In this document: positions 17,426 through 26,095 of the stretch, piece after piece
Layout of the letters: every line of letters begins with the position of its first letter
Numbering within the stretch: the stretch's first letter is position 1
Assembly: GCA_964455525.1 (NCBI GenBank)
Contig: CAYVWR010000001.1
Span: 682,001-746,000, forward strand
Reading direction: 5' to 3'
DNA length: 64,000 nucleotides
From: JAFDZV01 sp964455525
GTDB taxonomy: Bacteria > Bacteroidota > Ignavibacteria > OLB7
Notes under the pieces: model-generated
What the model was told of the DNA's origin: nothing
The model's database searches: none
Seen by the model: only the letters and a program-made list of their open reading frames with translations
Program-made: the position numbers and the translations under genes

Positions 17426-18325
17426 TTAATGAACGTGGCGCTCGGCGTGATAGCTGGAACGCACAAGCGGGCCGGACTCCACATGCCGGAATCCCATCTC
17501 CAGTCCGATCTCACGAAACTCATCGAACTCCCCAGGGGTTACAAAACGCTCCACCGGCAGATGATTTTTGGTAGGCTGTAGATACTGCCCAAGCGTCAAG
17601 ATATCCACACCGATGTCGATCAGATCGCGCATCGTCTTCAGCAACTCTTCGCGTGGCTCTCCCAGACCGAGCATAATGCCGGTCTTTGTAAGCAATCCCT
17701 GGCGCTTCGACTCCTGAAGGACGCTCAAGGTCCAGTGATACTTCGCCTGAGGCCGTACCCGCCGATAGAGCGAAGGCACGGTCTCGGTATTATGATTCAG
17801 GATATTCGGACGAGCGTCGATAATCAGTTGAAGCAGATTGAGCCTCCCCTTGAAATCCGGGATAAGCACCTCGACGGTGACATCCGGATTCATGATACGG
17901 GTCTGGCGGATGGTCTCGGCAAAGACCCCTGCGCCACCATCGGAAAGCTCATCACGATTGACCGATGTGATCACCGCATGCGTCAGGTTCATCTGCTGAA
18001 TCGCCTCGGCAACACGTCCCGGCTCCTCGATATCAATCGTTCCGGGACGTCCGGTTTTCACCGCACAGAACCCGCAGGAGCGCGTACAGGTATCGCCCAG
18101 AATCATAAACGTTGCAGTTCCGGCAGACCAGCATTCCGCCATATTGGGGCAGCGTGCCTCTTCGCAGACGGTATGAAGCGCCTTGGAACGCATCATCTGC
18201 TTCAGAACCCGGAACGTCTCACCGGTCGGGATTTTCACCTTAAGCCACTCGGGGCGGCGTTCAGCCGGGGCCGGACGCTCCGAGGACTGGATAACGGGGA
18301 TCTCGATACTCTCAATGCTTATCAT
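17426..18325 (-). CDS. lipA: Lipoyl synthase
   Basis: Radical-SAM enzyme of 299 residues that inserts two sulfurs into octanoyl-protein to make the lipoyl cofactor. The auxiliary cluster cysteines are in CEEARCPNMAECW (CX4CX5C), the radical-SAM cluster is CTRSCGFCAV (CX3CX2C), and the C-terminal serine ligand is in GPLVRSSYHAE. The start MISIESIEIPVIQ is chosen; the open frame begins 66 bases earlier, inside the preceding gene's stop region, with no family similarity. It lies 62 bases downstream of the E2 gene, whose two lipoyl domains it would modify, a functionally sensible pair. Confidence 0.97.
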   Translation of the reverse strand: MISIESIEIPVIQSSERPAPAERRPEWLKVKIPTGETFRVLKQMMRSKALHTVCEEARCPNMAECWSAGTATFMILGDTCTRSCGFCAVKTGRPGTIDIEEPGRVAEAIQQMNLTHAVITSVNRDELSDGGAGVFAETIRQTRIMNPDVTVEVLIPDFKGRLNLLQLIIDARPNILNHNTETVPSLYRRVRPQAKYHWTLSVLQESKRQGLLTKTGIMLGLGEPREELLKTMRDLIDIGVDILTLGQYLQPTKNHLPVERFVTPGEFDEFREIGLEMGFRHVESGPLVRSSYHAERHVH

Positions 18326-18387
18326 GCCTAACCCTTGATCATGGTACGAAGCGGGGGCTCCAAATCCGATTGGAACCCCCGCCGAGA

Positions 18388-20235
18388 TCATAGCATCGTA
18401 TTCTCGTTGAAGCTCTCCAGGTACTTGATGACATCGGAGAGGAACTTGCCTCCGAGGAGGCCATCAATCACCCTGTGGTCGTGCGAGAGGGAGAGATAGA
18501 CCATCGAACGAATCACGATCATATCCTGTCCCATCACTTCACGTACCACCGGGCGCTTCTGAATTGCGCCGGTGCCGAGGATGGCAACCTGCGGCTGATT
18601 GATGATCGGCGCTCCGTGCAGAAGCCCGAAGACCCCGTAATTGGTCAGCGTAAAGGTGCCACCGGCAATCTCGTCCGGCGTAAGCGACTTGCTGCGGGCG
18701 CGTGTTGCCAGATTGTTCACCGCATGTGCAAGCCCGGTGACATTCATACGATCGGCATCCTTGATGACCGGAACTATCAGATTGCCATCAGGAAGCGCCG
18801 TGGCAACGCCAACGTTCACATGCTTCTTAACGATGACATTGGTGCCATCGACCGAAGAGTTTACCCACGGATTGTCGCGCAGCGCACGGGCCACCGCCGC
18901 AATAAAGAACGGCGTAAAGGTGAGCTTGATACCTTCGCGCTTCTGGAACTCATCCTTGCGAAGATCGCGCAGACGCACAAGATCGGTCACATCCGATTCA
19001 CCGACCTCGGTGACATGCGGCGAGGTCTGCTTGGAACGGACCATATGCTCGGCGATAAGCTGGCGCATACGATCCATTGGTACCACCTCCACATCCGGCC
19101 CATACTCCTTTGGAGCCGATGCCGGACGGGCCGGCTGCTGCACGGGTTTTGCGGCCGCCGGCTGCTGTGCCGGTGTCGGCTGCTGCGCCGGTGCCTGGGC
19201 TGGCTGCACTGCCGGGCGTGCAACGCGGTTCTGAACATAGGAGAGCAGATCGTCCTTGGTCACCCTGCCACCCTGACCGCTGCCGTTCAGCGATTCCAGT
19301 TCCTGAAGGCTAAGCCCCTCGCTTGTAGCAATCGAGCGAACAAGCGGCGAGTAGAAACGGCCACCGCTGCTGCGGGGGATCGGGCCTGCCTCGGCAGCGG
19401 GTGCTGCCTGTGGTGCAGAGGTCTGTGCCGCGCCGTTCCGGGCCGATCCATTGCTCGGGGCTGGCTGCTGGGCAGCCTGCGGTGCGGTTGGCTGCTGCTG
19501 TGCTGGCTGCTGGGCAGCCTGCGGTGCCTGCTGGACAGCAGGCTTCACAGCAGGTGCGCTACCGGAGGAGAGATAGGCTATCACATTGCCGACGCCAACG
19601 GTCTCGTTCTCCTGTGCGACGATCTCCAGCAGGGTTCCGGCACCCGGAGAAGGGATCTCGGTATCCACCTTATCGGTGGAGATCTCGGCGATCACCTCAT
19701 CGCGCTCGATCTGATCGCCCGGCTGCTTCAACCAGCGAAGGATCGTACCCTCCTGAACCGACTCGCCCATCTTGGGCATCAGGATCGGCGTGCGCTCCTG
19801 CGCCTGCTGTTCTGCGGCCTCAGTGCCGCCACCGCTCTGATCGCTTGCAGGAGCGGCCTGCTGTGCTCCCGACTTCACCTCAGCCTCGCCCGGCTGCGAC
19901 TCGGCAGGCGCTGCGGCCTGCTGCGCGGCTTCCGGCGTGGCCGCACTCTCAGCAGCCGGAGGAGTGCTCCCCCCCGTTCCGCTGGCGGCAACCTCGTTCG
20001 GCTCGCCAAGGCGTGCAATGACGTTGCCCACGGCAACAGTCTCGTTCTCCTGTGCGACGATCTCCAACATGGTTCCTGCAGCCGGAGAGGGAATCTCGGT
20101 ATCGACCTTGTCGGTCGAGATCTCGGCGATCACCTCGTCGCGCTCGACCTGATCGCCTGGCTGTTTCAGCCAGCGGAGGATCGTACCCTCCTGAACCGAC
20201 TCGCCCATCTTGGGCATCAGAACATCAATTGCCAT
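18388..20235 (-). CDS. 2-oxo acid dehydrogenase E2 with two lipoyl domains (dihydrolipoamide acyltransferase)
   Basis: Core acyltransferase of a 2-oxoglutarate, pyruvate or branched-chain dehydrogenase complex; 615 residues. Domain order: lipoyl domain 1 (about 1-78) and lipoyl domain 2 (about 150-225), each with the lipoylated lysine in EISTDKVDTEIPSP; Ala/Gln/Pro-rich linkers; an E3-binding domain (YSPLVRSIATSEGLSLQELESLNGSG, then GRVTKDDLLSY); and the catalytic domain ending SLSHDHRVIDGLLGGKFL, with active-site His and Asp. The exact complex cannot be set because E1 and E3 are not in the window. AAGGAA precedes the start by about 9 bases. It is upstream of lipA. Confidence 0.93.
   Translation of the reverse strand: MAIDVLMPKMGESVQEGTILRWLKQPGDQVERDEVIAEISTDKVDTEIPSPAAGTMLEIVAQENETVAVGNVIARLGEPNEVAASGTGGSTPPAAESAATPEAAQQAAAPAESQPGEAEVKSGAQQAAPASDQSGGGTEAAEQQAQERTPILMPKMGESVQEGTILRWLKQPGDQIERDEVIAEISTDKVDTEIPSPGAGTLLEIVAQENETVGVGNVIAYLSSGSAPAVKPAVQQAPQAAQQPAQQQPTAPQAAQQPAPSNGSARNGAAQTSAPQAAPAAEAGPIPRSSGGRFYSPLVRSIATSEGLSLQELESLNGSGQGGRVTKDDLLSYVQNRVARPAVQPAQAPAQQPTPAQQPAAAKPVQQPARPASAPKEYGPDVEVVPMDRMRQLIAEHMVRSKQTSPHVTEVGESDVTDLVRLRDLRKDEFQKREGIKLTFTPFFIAAVARALRDNPWVNSSVDGTNVIVKKHVNVGVATALPDGNLIVPVIKDADRMNVTGLAHAVNNLATRARSKSLTPDEIAGGTFTLTNYGVFGLLHGAPIINQPQVAILGTGAIQKRPVVREVMGQDMIVIRSMVYLSLSHDHRVIDGLLGGKFLSDVIKYLESFNENTML
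19580..19782 (-). repeat. Direct repeat, lipoyl domain 2 copy
   Basis: Segment of 203 bases nearly identical to 20018-20220; the last 40 or so bases match exactly. It encodes the second lipoyl domain of the E2 protein. Confidence 0.85.
20018..20220 (-). repeat. Direct repeat, lipoyl domain 1 copy
   Basis: Partner of 19580-19782, same orientation, encoding the first lipoyl domain. The high nucleotide identity indicates recent duplication or ongoing gene conversion within the gene. Confidence 0.85.
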
Positions 20236-20633
20236 TGTCTTGTGTTCCTTGGGATAAATGTTCTATGGTAAAGATCTTGATATCGCCACGTAACGAGACG
20301 CCCTTCATGTAGGTGCCTTCTCGGCCGCCGCTACCCCGCCGGGGCCGGCAAAGGCGTTTGAACGAACAGGCAATTTACAAAGCCTACCCATCCGTTGTTC
20401 GCTTGATCTTATTGCAATTAGAATCATATCTCTCTGGAATAGCGATCAGGAGTTCATGCGAACACCAAATCTCTACCCCATCCCCCCCTCCAGTCTCGCT
20501 CCGTTCCGGCTGAATATCATACTTCCGGGAGGAAACTCTATATTTGAATAACTGTTCAGAATGTTTATTCAGCATTCTGACAGCTATCCGGGCACTACGG
20601 GATGCCCTCCTCTACATCAACATTTTTCATCCT
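20236..20633. other. Divergent intergenic region
   Basis: About 400 bases between the E2 gene and the membrane-protein gene. No gene seen. A TATATTTG motif (20539-20546) matches the Bacteroidota -7 box on the plus strand, but no good -33 box is at the right spacing, so a promoter call is weak. Confidence 0.4.
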
Positions 20634-21095
20634 ATGCGATCGCTCCCACTGCTCACCTTCATCGTTCTGCTCGGCCTGAGCATCTGCATTGGCGGGGCGG
20701 TAACCGGGCAGATCATTCTGGCCCGCGCCCGCCGTCTCCGCGAGAACATTCTGGTTGTGCTCCTGATGGAGCAAATGCGCTGGATGGCCGTACGTGTATA
20801 TATTCCAGTCGGAAGCATTGCGATATGCTCGGGCATCGCGCTTGTGCTTCTCAGCGGCACCTCTCTGACCACCTGGTGGGTGCTGCTGTCGGTGGCTCTA
20901 GCGGCTATCACTGCCTGTACCAGCGCGCTTTATTCCCTCCCGGAATATGGAAGGCTGGTGCGCATGGCAGAGGAAACCGGCGTGGATGATGCCGAGCTGC
21001 ACAAACGCCTCTGGCGGGCGGTATGGGTCAACCGGGTGGAACTTGCCATAGTTGTCATCGCTCTCTTTGCGGTCGCGGCAAACGTCATCAACTAA
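20634..21095 (+). CDS. Integral membrane protein of unknown function (DUF2269-like)
   Basis: A 153-residue protein with four predicted membrane helices: about residues 5-28, 48-73, 80-105 and 130-152. Between helices 1 and 2 is a basic cytoplasmic loop (ARARRLRENI), and before helix 4 the segment ELHKRLWRAVWVNRVEL. The layout resembles the DUF2269/small integral membrane families, which have no known function; the assignment is tentative. The ATG at 20634 is chosen over a longer frame from 20544. It is 10 bases upstream of the TetR gene, so the two form an operon. Confidence 0.7.
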   Translation: MRSLPLLTFIVLLGLSICIGGAVTGQIILARARRLRENILVVLLMEQMRWMAVRVYIPVGSIAICSGIALVLLSGTSLTTWWVLLSVALAAITACTSALYSLPEYGRLVRMAEETGVDDAELHKRLWRAVWVNRVELAIVVIALFAVAANVIN

Positions 21096-21105
21096 ACGGG
21101 AATTC

Positions 21106-21795
21106 ATGTCCAGAAGCAACCCGGATTCCGGCGCCATCAGGCTGGAATCCGATCGGCCAGCAGGCCCGACAGATAACAGAGTTCCTGAGGCGCCCAACGC
21201 CGAAGAACGCCTGCTCGACGCGGCGATCGAGGTGTTCGCACGCAAGGGACGCGACGGAGCACGCTCGCACGAGATCGCGGCTGCCGCCGGTCTGGCAACG
21301 CCTACGGTGAACTACTATTTCCGAAGCAAGGAGCGGCTGTACGAGGCGGCGTTCAGGCGTGCCATACTCCGGTTCGCGACGGGGCTTCGGGAAGAATTGC
21401 GGCCAGGGGAGACCTTTGCAACCACACTGCGGACATTCATCGAGTACTATGTCAGGTTTCACATCGACAACCCATCGGTGGCGCAACTCTGGATCCAGGA
21501 GAACCTCCTCGGAGGCAACATCTCCTCGCAGGTGATACGAGGAGATGAACCCAACCATATCTTCTCCACCTTCATAGGAAACTTCCAGAAAGCGGTGGCA
21601 GCAGAAGAGATAGCGCCGGGCGACCCCTATCACACGTTCATATCGGTAATGGGGGCATGCATCTTCTATTCGATCGCCTATCCGACACTCTCCAAGGCCC
21701 TTCCCCCGGTTATGGCAGACCCCGAACGGTTCCAGTCGGAACGTGCCGAGCATATCTTCAATCTCATCTATCATGGATTGAAGCAGCGGGAATGA
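21106..21795 (+). CDS. TetR/AcrR-family transcriptional regulator
   Basis: A 229-residue repressor-type protein. After a 30-residue polar N-terminal extension the TetR DNA-binding domain is clear: EERLLDAAIEVFARKGRDGARSHEIAAAAGLATPTVNYYFRSKERLYEAAFRR. The remainder is a helical ligand/dimer domain with a CecR/DUF1956-like flavour (RTFIEYYVRFHIDNPSVAQLWIQENL). It is cotranscribed with the membrane protein just upstream and may autoregulate that operon. Ligand unknown. Confidence 0.93.
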   Translation: MSRSNPDSGAIRLESDRPAGPTDNRVPEAPNAEERLLDAAIEVFARKGRDGARSHEIAAAAGLATPTVNYYFRSKERLYEAAFRRAILRFATGLREELRPGETFATTLRTFIEYYVRFHIDNPSVAQLWIQENLLGGNISSQVIRGDEPNHIFSTFIGNFQKAVAAEEIAPGDPYHTFISVMGACIFYSIAYPTLSKALPPVMADPERFQSERAEHIFNLIYHGLKQRE

Positions 21796-21908
21796 GAAGA
21801 TCATCCGGTTTCCACGTTCATCGTAGTGGACTCGAACGCCAGCCGATGGCACCGAAAACTACGGTCATCATGGAACATTCCATATCTGCCGTATAGAGCG
21901 CAACGACC

Positions 21909-21947
21909 ACGGCCCGCACACCTACTTATGTGCGGGCCGTAAATTTT
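21909..21947 (+). terminator. Terminator between TetR gene and thioesterase gene
   Basis: Perfect 12-bp G+C-rich stem (21909-21920 with 21929-21940), 8-nt loop, followed by AAATTTT. It sits between convergent genes and probably serves both directions. Confidence 0.8.
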
Positions 21948-21982
21948 CCAGAAATGTCATGCGCCCATTTCGGGTTCAGGCA

Positions 21983-22453
21983 TCAGGGATTCTCCACTGA
22001 ATCCGGCAATGGGGGCACGGGCACCGGCTGGTTGTTCATATCAACCGCCACCATCACAAAACTTCCTTCGCACGCCAGGGTCCGTTCCGGGCGATCCATT
22101 GGCTCGAACCACATCTCCACCATCACGGTCATGGAGCTACGCCCCACCTTCGTCAGACGTCCCACCAACTCGACGATGGTTCCCACCGGCACCGGTATAT
22201 GGAAATCAATTGCGCTGCTATATGCGGTCACCACCTTGCGACGACACCATCGGGTTGCACAAATGAACGCTGCCTGATCCATCCAGGCCATCACCTGGCC
22301 TCCGAACAACGTATCATAATGATTGGTACTGCCGGGGAAGATCGGATAGATCATCCGTGTTTCGGTCAGCCGTTCCTCGATCAGCTCCGGCCTGGTCGAG
22401 GCCCCTGGTCTGTTGCCAGGAACTCGTTGAGTGTCGTTCATCTGCATTGCCAT
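21983..22453 (-). CDS. Acyl-CoA thioesterase (hotdog fold, YciA/ACOT family)
   Basis: A 156-residue hotdog thioesterase that hydrolyses acyl-CoA to free acid and CoA. The family core is NHYDTLFGGQVMAWMDQAAFICATRWCRRKVVTA: the Asn-His, GG and catalytic Asp of YciA-like enzymes, with DFHIPVPVGTIVELVGRLTKVGRSSM after it. Acyl specificity is not visible. Alternative ATG codons at 22447 and 22441 cannot be excluded. It is a single-gene unit, and its leader of roughly 230 bases carries a cobalamin riboswitch, which suggests that its synthesis responds to vitamin B12. Confidence 0.92.
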   Translation of the reverse strand: MAMQMNDTQRVPGNRPGASTRPELIEERLTETRMIYPIFPGSTNHYDTLFGGQVMAWMDQAAFICATRWCRRKVVTAYSSAIDFHIPVPVGTIVELVGRLTKVGRSSMTVMVEMWFEPMDRPERTLACEGSFVMVAVDMNNQPVPVPPLPDSVENP

Positions 22454-22492
22454 CCTATCGGCTTATAACGGGAAATGCCACCCATAAGCACA

Positions 22493-22537
22493 GGTGAGCA
22501 TCAATGATGCACAACGCACTATTGATTGCCGCTCACC
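22493..22537 (-). promoter_or_regulatory. Probable expression-platform hairpin of the riboswitch
   Basis: Long stem between aptamer and gene: a 7-bp arm (GGTGAGC/GCTCACC) and a 6-bp arm (ATCAAT/ATTGAT) separated by a 4-nt bulge, with a loop of about 15 nt. No T tract follows on the minus strand, so control by folding of the leader rather than simple termination is possible. Confidence 0.5.
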
Positions 22538-22571
22538 CCTTTTACGCGAGGGGCGTTGATCGTAAACCTCC

Positions 22572-22670
22572 TGCGGACAGGCATTCGGACTATAACCGTT
22601 GCGCGACAGTGCCGGAATTCCACCGGACTTTCCCTGATATTTCGGCCACCCACGACAGGCTGGCTCCGCA
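22572..22670 (-). promoter_or_regulatory. Cobalamin (B12) riboswitch aptamer
   Basis: Minus-strand RNA with the conserved cobalamin core. Visible elements in order: a closing P1 stem TGCGGA/TCCGCA (22665-22670 with 22572-22577); the AGGGAAAGTCCGGTGGAA strand; a TTCCGGCACTGTCGCGCAAC core; and a B12 box AGTCCGAATGCCTGTCC (22575-22591) next to the closing stem. The gene downstream on that strand is the acyl-CoA thioesterase at 22453; no other minus-strand gene intervenes. B12 riboswitches usually turn genes off when cobalamin is bound. Confidence 0.88.
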
Positions 22671-22686
22671 CGAGTTGCTATGTTCG

Positions 22687-22715
22687 ATAATACGCTCCCT
22701 GCCAGCCGTCAGCAA
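22687..22715 (-). promoter_or_regulatory. Candidate promoter of the riboswitch transcript
   Basis: On the minus strand TTGCTG (22710-22715) and TATTAT (22687-22692) are 17 bases apart, close to sigma-70 -35 and -10 boxes. Transcription would start near 22680, just before the aptamer's closing stem. Confidence 0.55.
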
Positions 22716-23541
22716 TTACAAAGTGTGCGTGCGGCTCCCCATGGCTCTATGCCCCAACCGCAGAGTTCCTGAAGGGTTCCTGGCAGAACATGCAACCGCC
22801 CTGGCGATCGCCTGGCATGTTATAGTGTGCGATCCGCGTGGCCGAGCATCGCCGGATCGCACCACGCCGCCGATTTCCGGTTGACGCACTCCGGCAACGA
22901 ACGCATAGAGCGCCATCACTGCCGGTTGCCGAAGCATGATCGTCGTGGGCGACGTTGGCCCCGAACGTAGTGCCGCGCTGGTAGCTCATGTGGGGATAGT
23001 GCCAATCAGACGATGGATCTCCTCTGCACCGGCCCTGCATATCCTCGGGTACAGGAGGATATGCTCAGGATGCTGATAGTACCGGCGAGTGACTCATAGG
23101 CAGGGCAGTGTTCCGGCAAGAAGCCCCCGGCATACTCGCACCCTTGAGAATACGTAAACGCCTGCACCACACCGTTGGCTTTTCCACCCCATCGGCGTAT
23201 ACTATAGCCTGCTTCTGATGTGTCCGTGCCTATCGAGACCTGAATAAGCATCCATTGAATTACATGAATCACACGCATCAATCTCTATGGCAACGGTGTC
23301 CCTCCCGGCACATGATCGTGCTCCCGATATGTCCGCCCATAGTTTATAGTGCCATAGCCTATAGAGAGCCAGGTGTGATGAAAGCCATCTTCAGAGTATT
23401 CGCTCATACCACCTCACATCCGTAAGCAGAGCACCCCCGCAACGCTGTTCAGGCATTGCCGGTGCCGACACGAGCGCTAGGCTGCTCTCTACCAACACCT
23501 TCAATCGTTACGACCTCATCCTACGACGCAGGAATCCCATA
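22716..23541. other. Gene-free stretch upstream of the restriction island
   Basis: About 825 bases without a convincing gene. Open frames here are short, overlapping and without family character. It marks the left edge of the defence island; no tRNA, repeat or attachment site was recognised. Confidence 0.5.
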
Positions 23542-25521
23542 ATGGAAGGCGCACAACTTGCCTGGATCGCTAATTATATCTGGGGCATCGCGGACGATGT
23601 TCTCCGCGACCTCTATGTGCGCGGCAAGTACCGCGACGTGATACTCCCAATGACCGTTATCCGCCGCCTTGACTCGCTGCTGGAACCGTCCAAGCAGGCG
23701 GTGCTCGACATGCAGGAATCGCTCGACATGGCCGGCATCATCCACCAGGATCAGGCCCTACGAGGAGCAGCCGGTCAGGCGTTCTACAATACATCGCCAT
23801 TTACGTTACGCGACCTGCGTGCGCGCACAAGCCAGCAACAGCTCAAGACCGACTTTGAAGCCTATCTGGATGGTTTCTCGCCAAACGTGCAGGACATTCT
23901 GGAGAACTTCGAGTTCCGTAATCAGATCCCGCGTCTGTCCAAGGCCGATGCGCTTGGCACACTCCTTGAGAAGCTTCTCTCCCCCGATATCAACCTAAGC
24001 CCCAATCCCGTGCTGAACAGCGACGGTTCGATAAGGCATCCGGGCCTGGACAACCATGCGATGGGAACGATCTTCGAGGAACTGGTGCGCCGTTTCAACG
24101 AGGAGAACAACGAGGAAGCAGGGGAGCACTGGACGCCGCGCGACGCTGTAAAGCTGATGGCCAAACTGATCCTGCTCCCGGTTGCCGATGTGCTTGAATC
24201 CGGCACCTACCTTCTCTACGATGGCGCATGCGGCACCGGAGGCATGCTCACCGTAGCAGAGGAGACCCTTCAGGAGATAGCACACGAGCATGACAAGCAG
24301 GTGGCCACACATCTGTACGGACAGGAAATCAATGCCGAGACCTATGCGATCGCCAAGGCCGATCTTCTGCTGAAAGGCGAGGGCGAAGCTGCCGACAACA
24401 TCGTGGGAGGGCCGGAATATTCCACGCTGGCAAACGATGCGTTCCCCTCGCGCGAGTTCGACTTTATGCTCTCGAATCCCCCCTATGGCAAAAGCTGGAA
24501 AAGCGATCTGGAACGGATGGGAGGCAAGGAGGGAGTAAAGGACCCACGGTTTGTGATAGAACATGCAGGCAATCCAGAGTACTCGTTGCTCACCCGCTCC
24601 AGCGATGGCCAGATGCTCTTCCTCGCCAATATGCTCAGCAAGATGAAGCATGGCACAAAGCTCGGCAGCCGTATCGCCGAAGTGCATAACGGCTCATCGC
24701 TCTTTACCGGCGATGCCGGCCAGGGGGAGAGCAACATTCGCCGTTGGATTATCGAAAACGACTGGCTGGAGGCGATCGTTGCATTGCCGCTGAACATGTT
24801 CTACAACACCGGCATCGCCACCTATATCTGGGTGCTCAGCAATCGCAAACCCGCCCACCGTGCCGGATACGTACAGCTTATCGATGCCACCGCATGGTTC
24901 AAGCCATTGCGCAAGAATCTCGGCAAGAAGAACTGCGAGCTTGCCGCAGATGATATCGCCCATATCTGCGATACGTTCCTTGCATTCCAGGAAACACCGC
25001 AATCGAAGATCCTCCCCAATGCGGCGCTTGGATACTGGAAGGTGACGGTGGAGCGTCCGCTACGGCTGGCAGGGATCGAAACGGGCCGCGCCTACACTCC
25101 CAAAGAGATCAAGGCCCTGAAGGAGAGCCACAAGCGCGACGATACAGCGGCACCGGTGATCAGGAAGATCCACAAGAAGGGGGTGGAACCGGACCCGCTG
25201 CTCGGCAGGTTCGAGGCGATTATCGCCGGAAAACGCTTCGTGGTGGAGTATGAGCCAGATAGCGAGCTACGGGATACCGAGCAGATACCCCTGCTGGAAA
25301 CCGGCGGCATCGAGGCGTTCCTGCGCCGTGAGGTGCTCCCCCATGCCGCCGATGCCTGGTACGACCCGGCGAGCGTGAAGACCGGCTACGAGATCAGCTT
25401 TACACGCTACTTCTACAAGCCGCAACCGATGCGAACGCTGGAGGAGATCCGCGCCGATATCCTGGCGCTGGAGCAGGAGACCGAAGGCTTGCTGAAGGAG
25501 ATTATCGGAGGGGGTATCTGA
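23542..25521 (+). CDS. hsdM: Type I restriction-modification system, methyltransferase subunit
   Basis: HsdM of 659 residues; makes N6-methyladenine at the sequence set by HsdS. The N-terminal helical domain (NYIWGIADDVLRDLYVRGKYRDVILPMTVIRRLD) is typical. The SAM-binding motif is DGACGTGGM from residue 227 and the catalytic motif is NPPY at residue 312. The insertion GGKEGVKDPRF and the long C-terminus place it with the larger HsdM variants that associate with HsdR of about 1000 residues. AGGA precedes the ATG by 8 bases. It opens a five-gene plus-strand operon; the next gene starts 4 bases after its stop. Confidence 0.97.
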   Translation: MEGAQLAWIANYIWGIADDVLRDLYVRGKYRDVILPMTVIRRLDSLLEPSKQAVLDMQESLDMAGIIHQDQALRGAAGQAFYNTSPFTLRDLRARTSQQQLKTDFEAYLDGFSPNVQDILENFEFRNQIPRLSKADALGTLLEKLLSPDINLSPNPVLNSDGSIRHPGLDNHAMGTIFEELVRRFNEENNEEAGEHWTPRDAVKLMAKLILLPVADVLESGTYLLYDGACGTGGMLTVAEETLQEIAHEHDKQVATHLYGQEINAETYAIAKADLLLKGEGEAADNIVGGPEYSTLANDAFPSREFDFMLSNPPYGKSWKSDLERMGGKEGVKDPRFVIEHAGNPEYSLLTRSSDGQMLFLANMLSKMKHGTKLGSRIAEVHNGSSLFTGDAGQGESNIRRWIIENDWLEAIVALPLNMFYNTGIATYIWVLSNRKPAHRAGYVQLIDATAWFKPLRKNLGKKNCELAADDIAHICDTFLAFQETPQSKILPNAALGYWKVTVERPLRLAGIETGRAYTPKEIKALKESHKRDDTAAPVIRKIHKKGVEPDPLLGRFEAIIAGKRFVVEYEPDSELRDTEQIPLLETGGIEAFLRREVLPHAADAWYDPASVKTGYEISFTRYFYKPQPMRTLEEIRADILALEQETEGLLKEIIGGGI

Positions 25522-25525
25522 GCAT

Positions 25526-26095
25526 ATGGCAACACAACGCTATTCCGTCACCCGGCAGCCGATTGAAAGACTACTCACCTGGATCAAATCAGGGGAGATC
25601 GCTATTCCCGAGATCCAACGCCCGTTTGTCCGGGATGCTACATCCGATATCCGCCAGATCGAAGCGCGTGGGCGCATCAGCTACACCGAGAGTTTCTGGA
25701 GTGGAATGCTCCCGCAGCTCATGGATACATCCTCGTTGAACAGCCCCTACGTCCTCGCCTACAAGGCCGCACAGGTAAAGCTCGGCGACAAAGGGTTCCT
25801 CGCGTGCGATATCACAGTGCTCGACCTGCTCCTGAACCGGAGCGATATGCATCACGCCTATCCCAGCAACTATCTCAAGAAGCAGCGGCTTGCCAAGAGC
25901 CGCTACAACCAGATCGTAAACTTCGTGCTGGCCCCAAGCGAGATCAACATCGCGATAGGCGACAAGGCACCGGAACAATTAAATTCTCTGCCGGAGAGGA
26001 TGCTCGATGGCCAGATCCCCACATACGACGTTTTCCTGCAAGAGCGCCGGAAACTGATGGCGCAGAAGATTAAAACATGGTTCGAGGTGCTTTGA
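25526..26095 (+). CDS. Internally shortened DUF262/HNH (GmrS/GmrD-like) protein
   Basis: The first 36 residues (MATQRYSVTRQPIERLLTWI, then KSGEIAIPEIQRPFV) are the start of a DUF262 domain, the ParB-like NTPase/DNase module of GmrSD-type type IV systems. From about residue 40 the chain instead matches the C-terminal half of such proteins: AAQVKLGDKGFLACDITVLD, an HHxFP-like DMHHAYPSNYL nuclease motif, and INIAIGDKAPEQL. The usual middle, some 300-400 residues including most of the DUF262 motifs, is missing without frame loss. It is 189 residues against roughly 560-600 for full-length relatives. It is coupled to hsdS by a TGATG overlap. Probably a remnant or mini-nuclease. Confidence 0.8.
   Translation: MATQRYSVTRQPIERLLTWIKSGEIAIPEIQRPFVRDATSDIRQIEARGRISYTESFWSGMLPQLMDTSSLNSPYVLAYKAAQVKLGDKGFLACDITVLDLLLNRSDMHHAYPSNYLKKQRLAKSRYNQIVNFVLAPSEINIAIGDKAPEQLNSLPERMLDGQIPTYDVFLQERRKLMAQKIKTWFEVL

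Noticed and set aside
18475..20271. 598-codon plus-strand open frame opposite the E2 gene
   Set aside because: Antisense of a gene with complete lipoyl and catalytic domains; its own translation has no family character.
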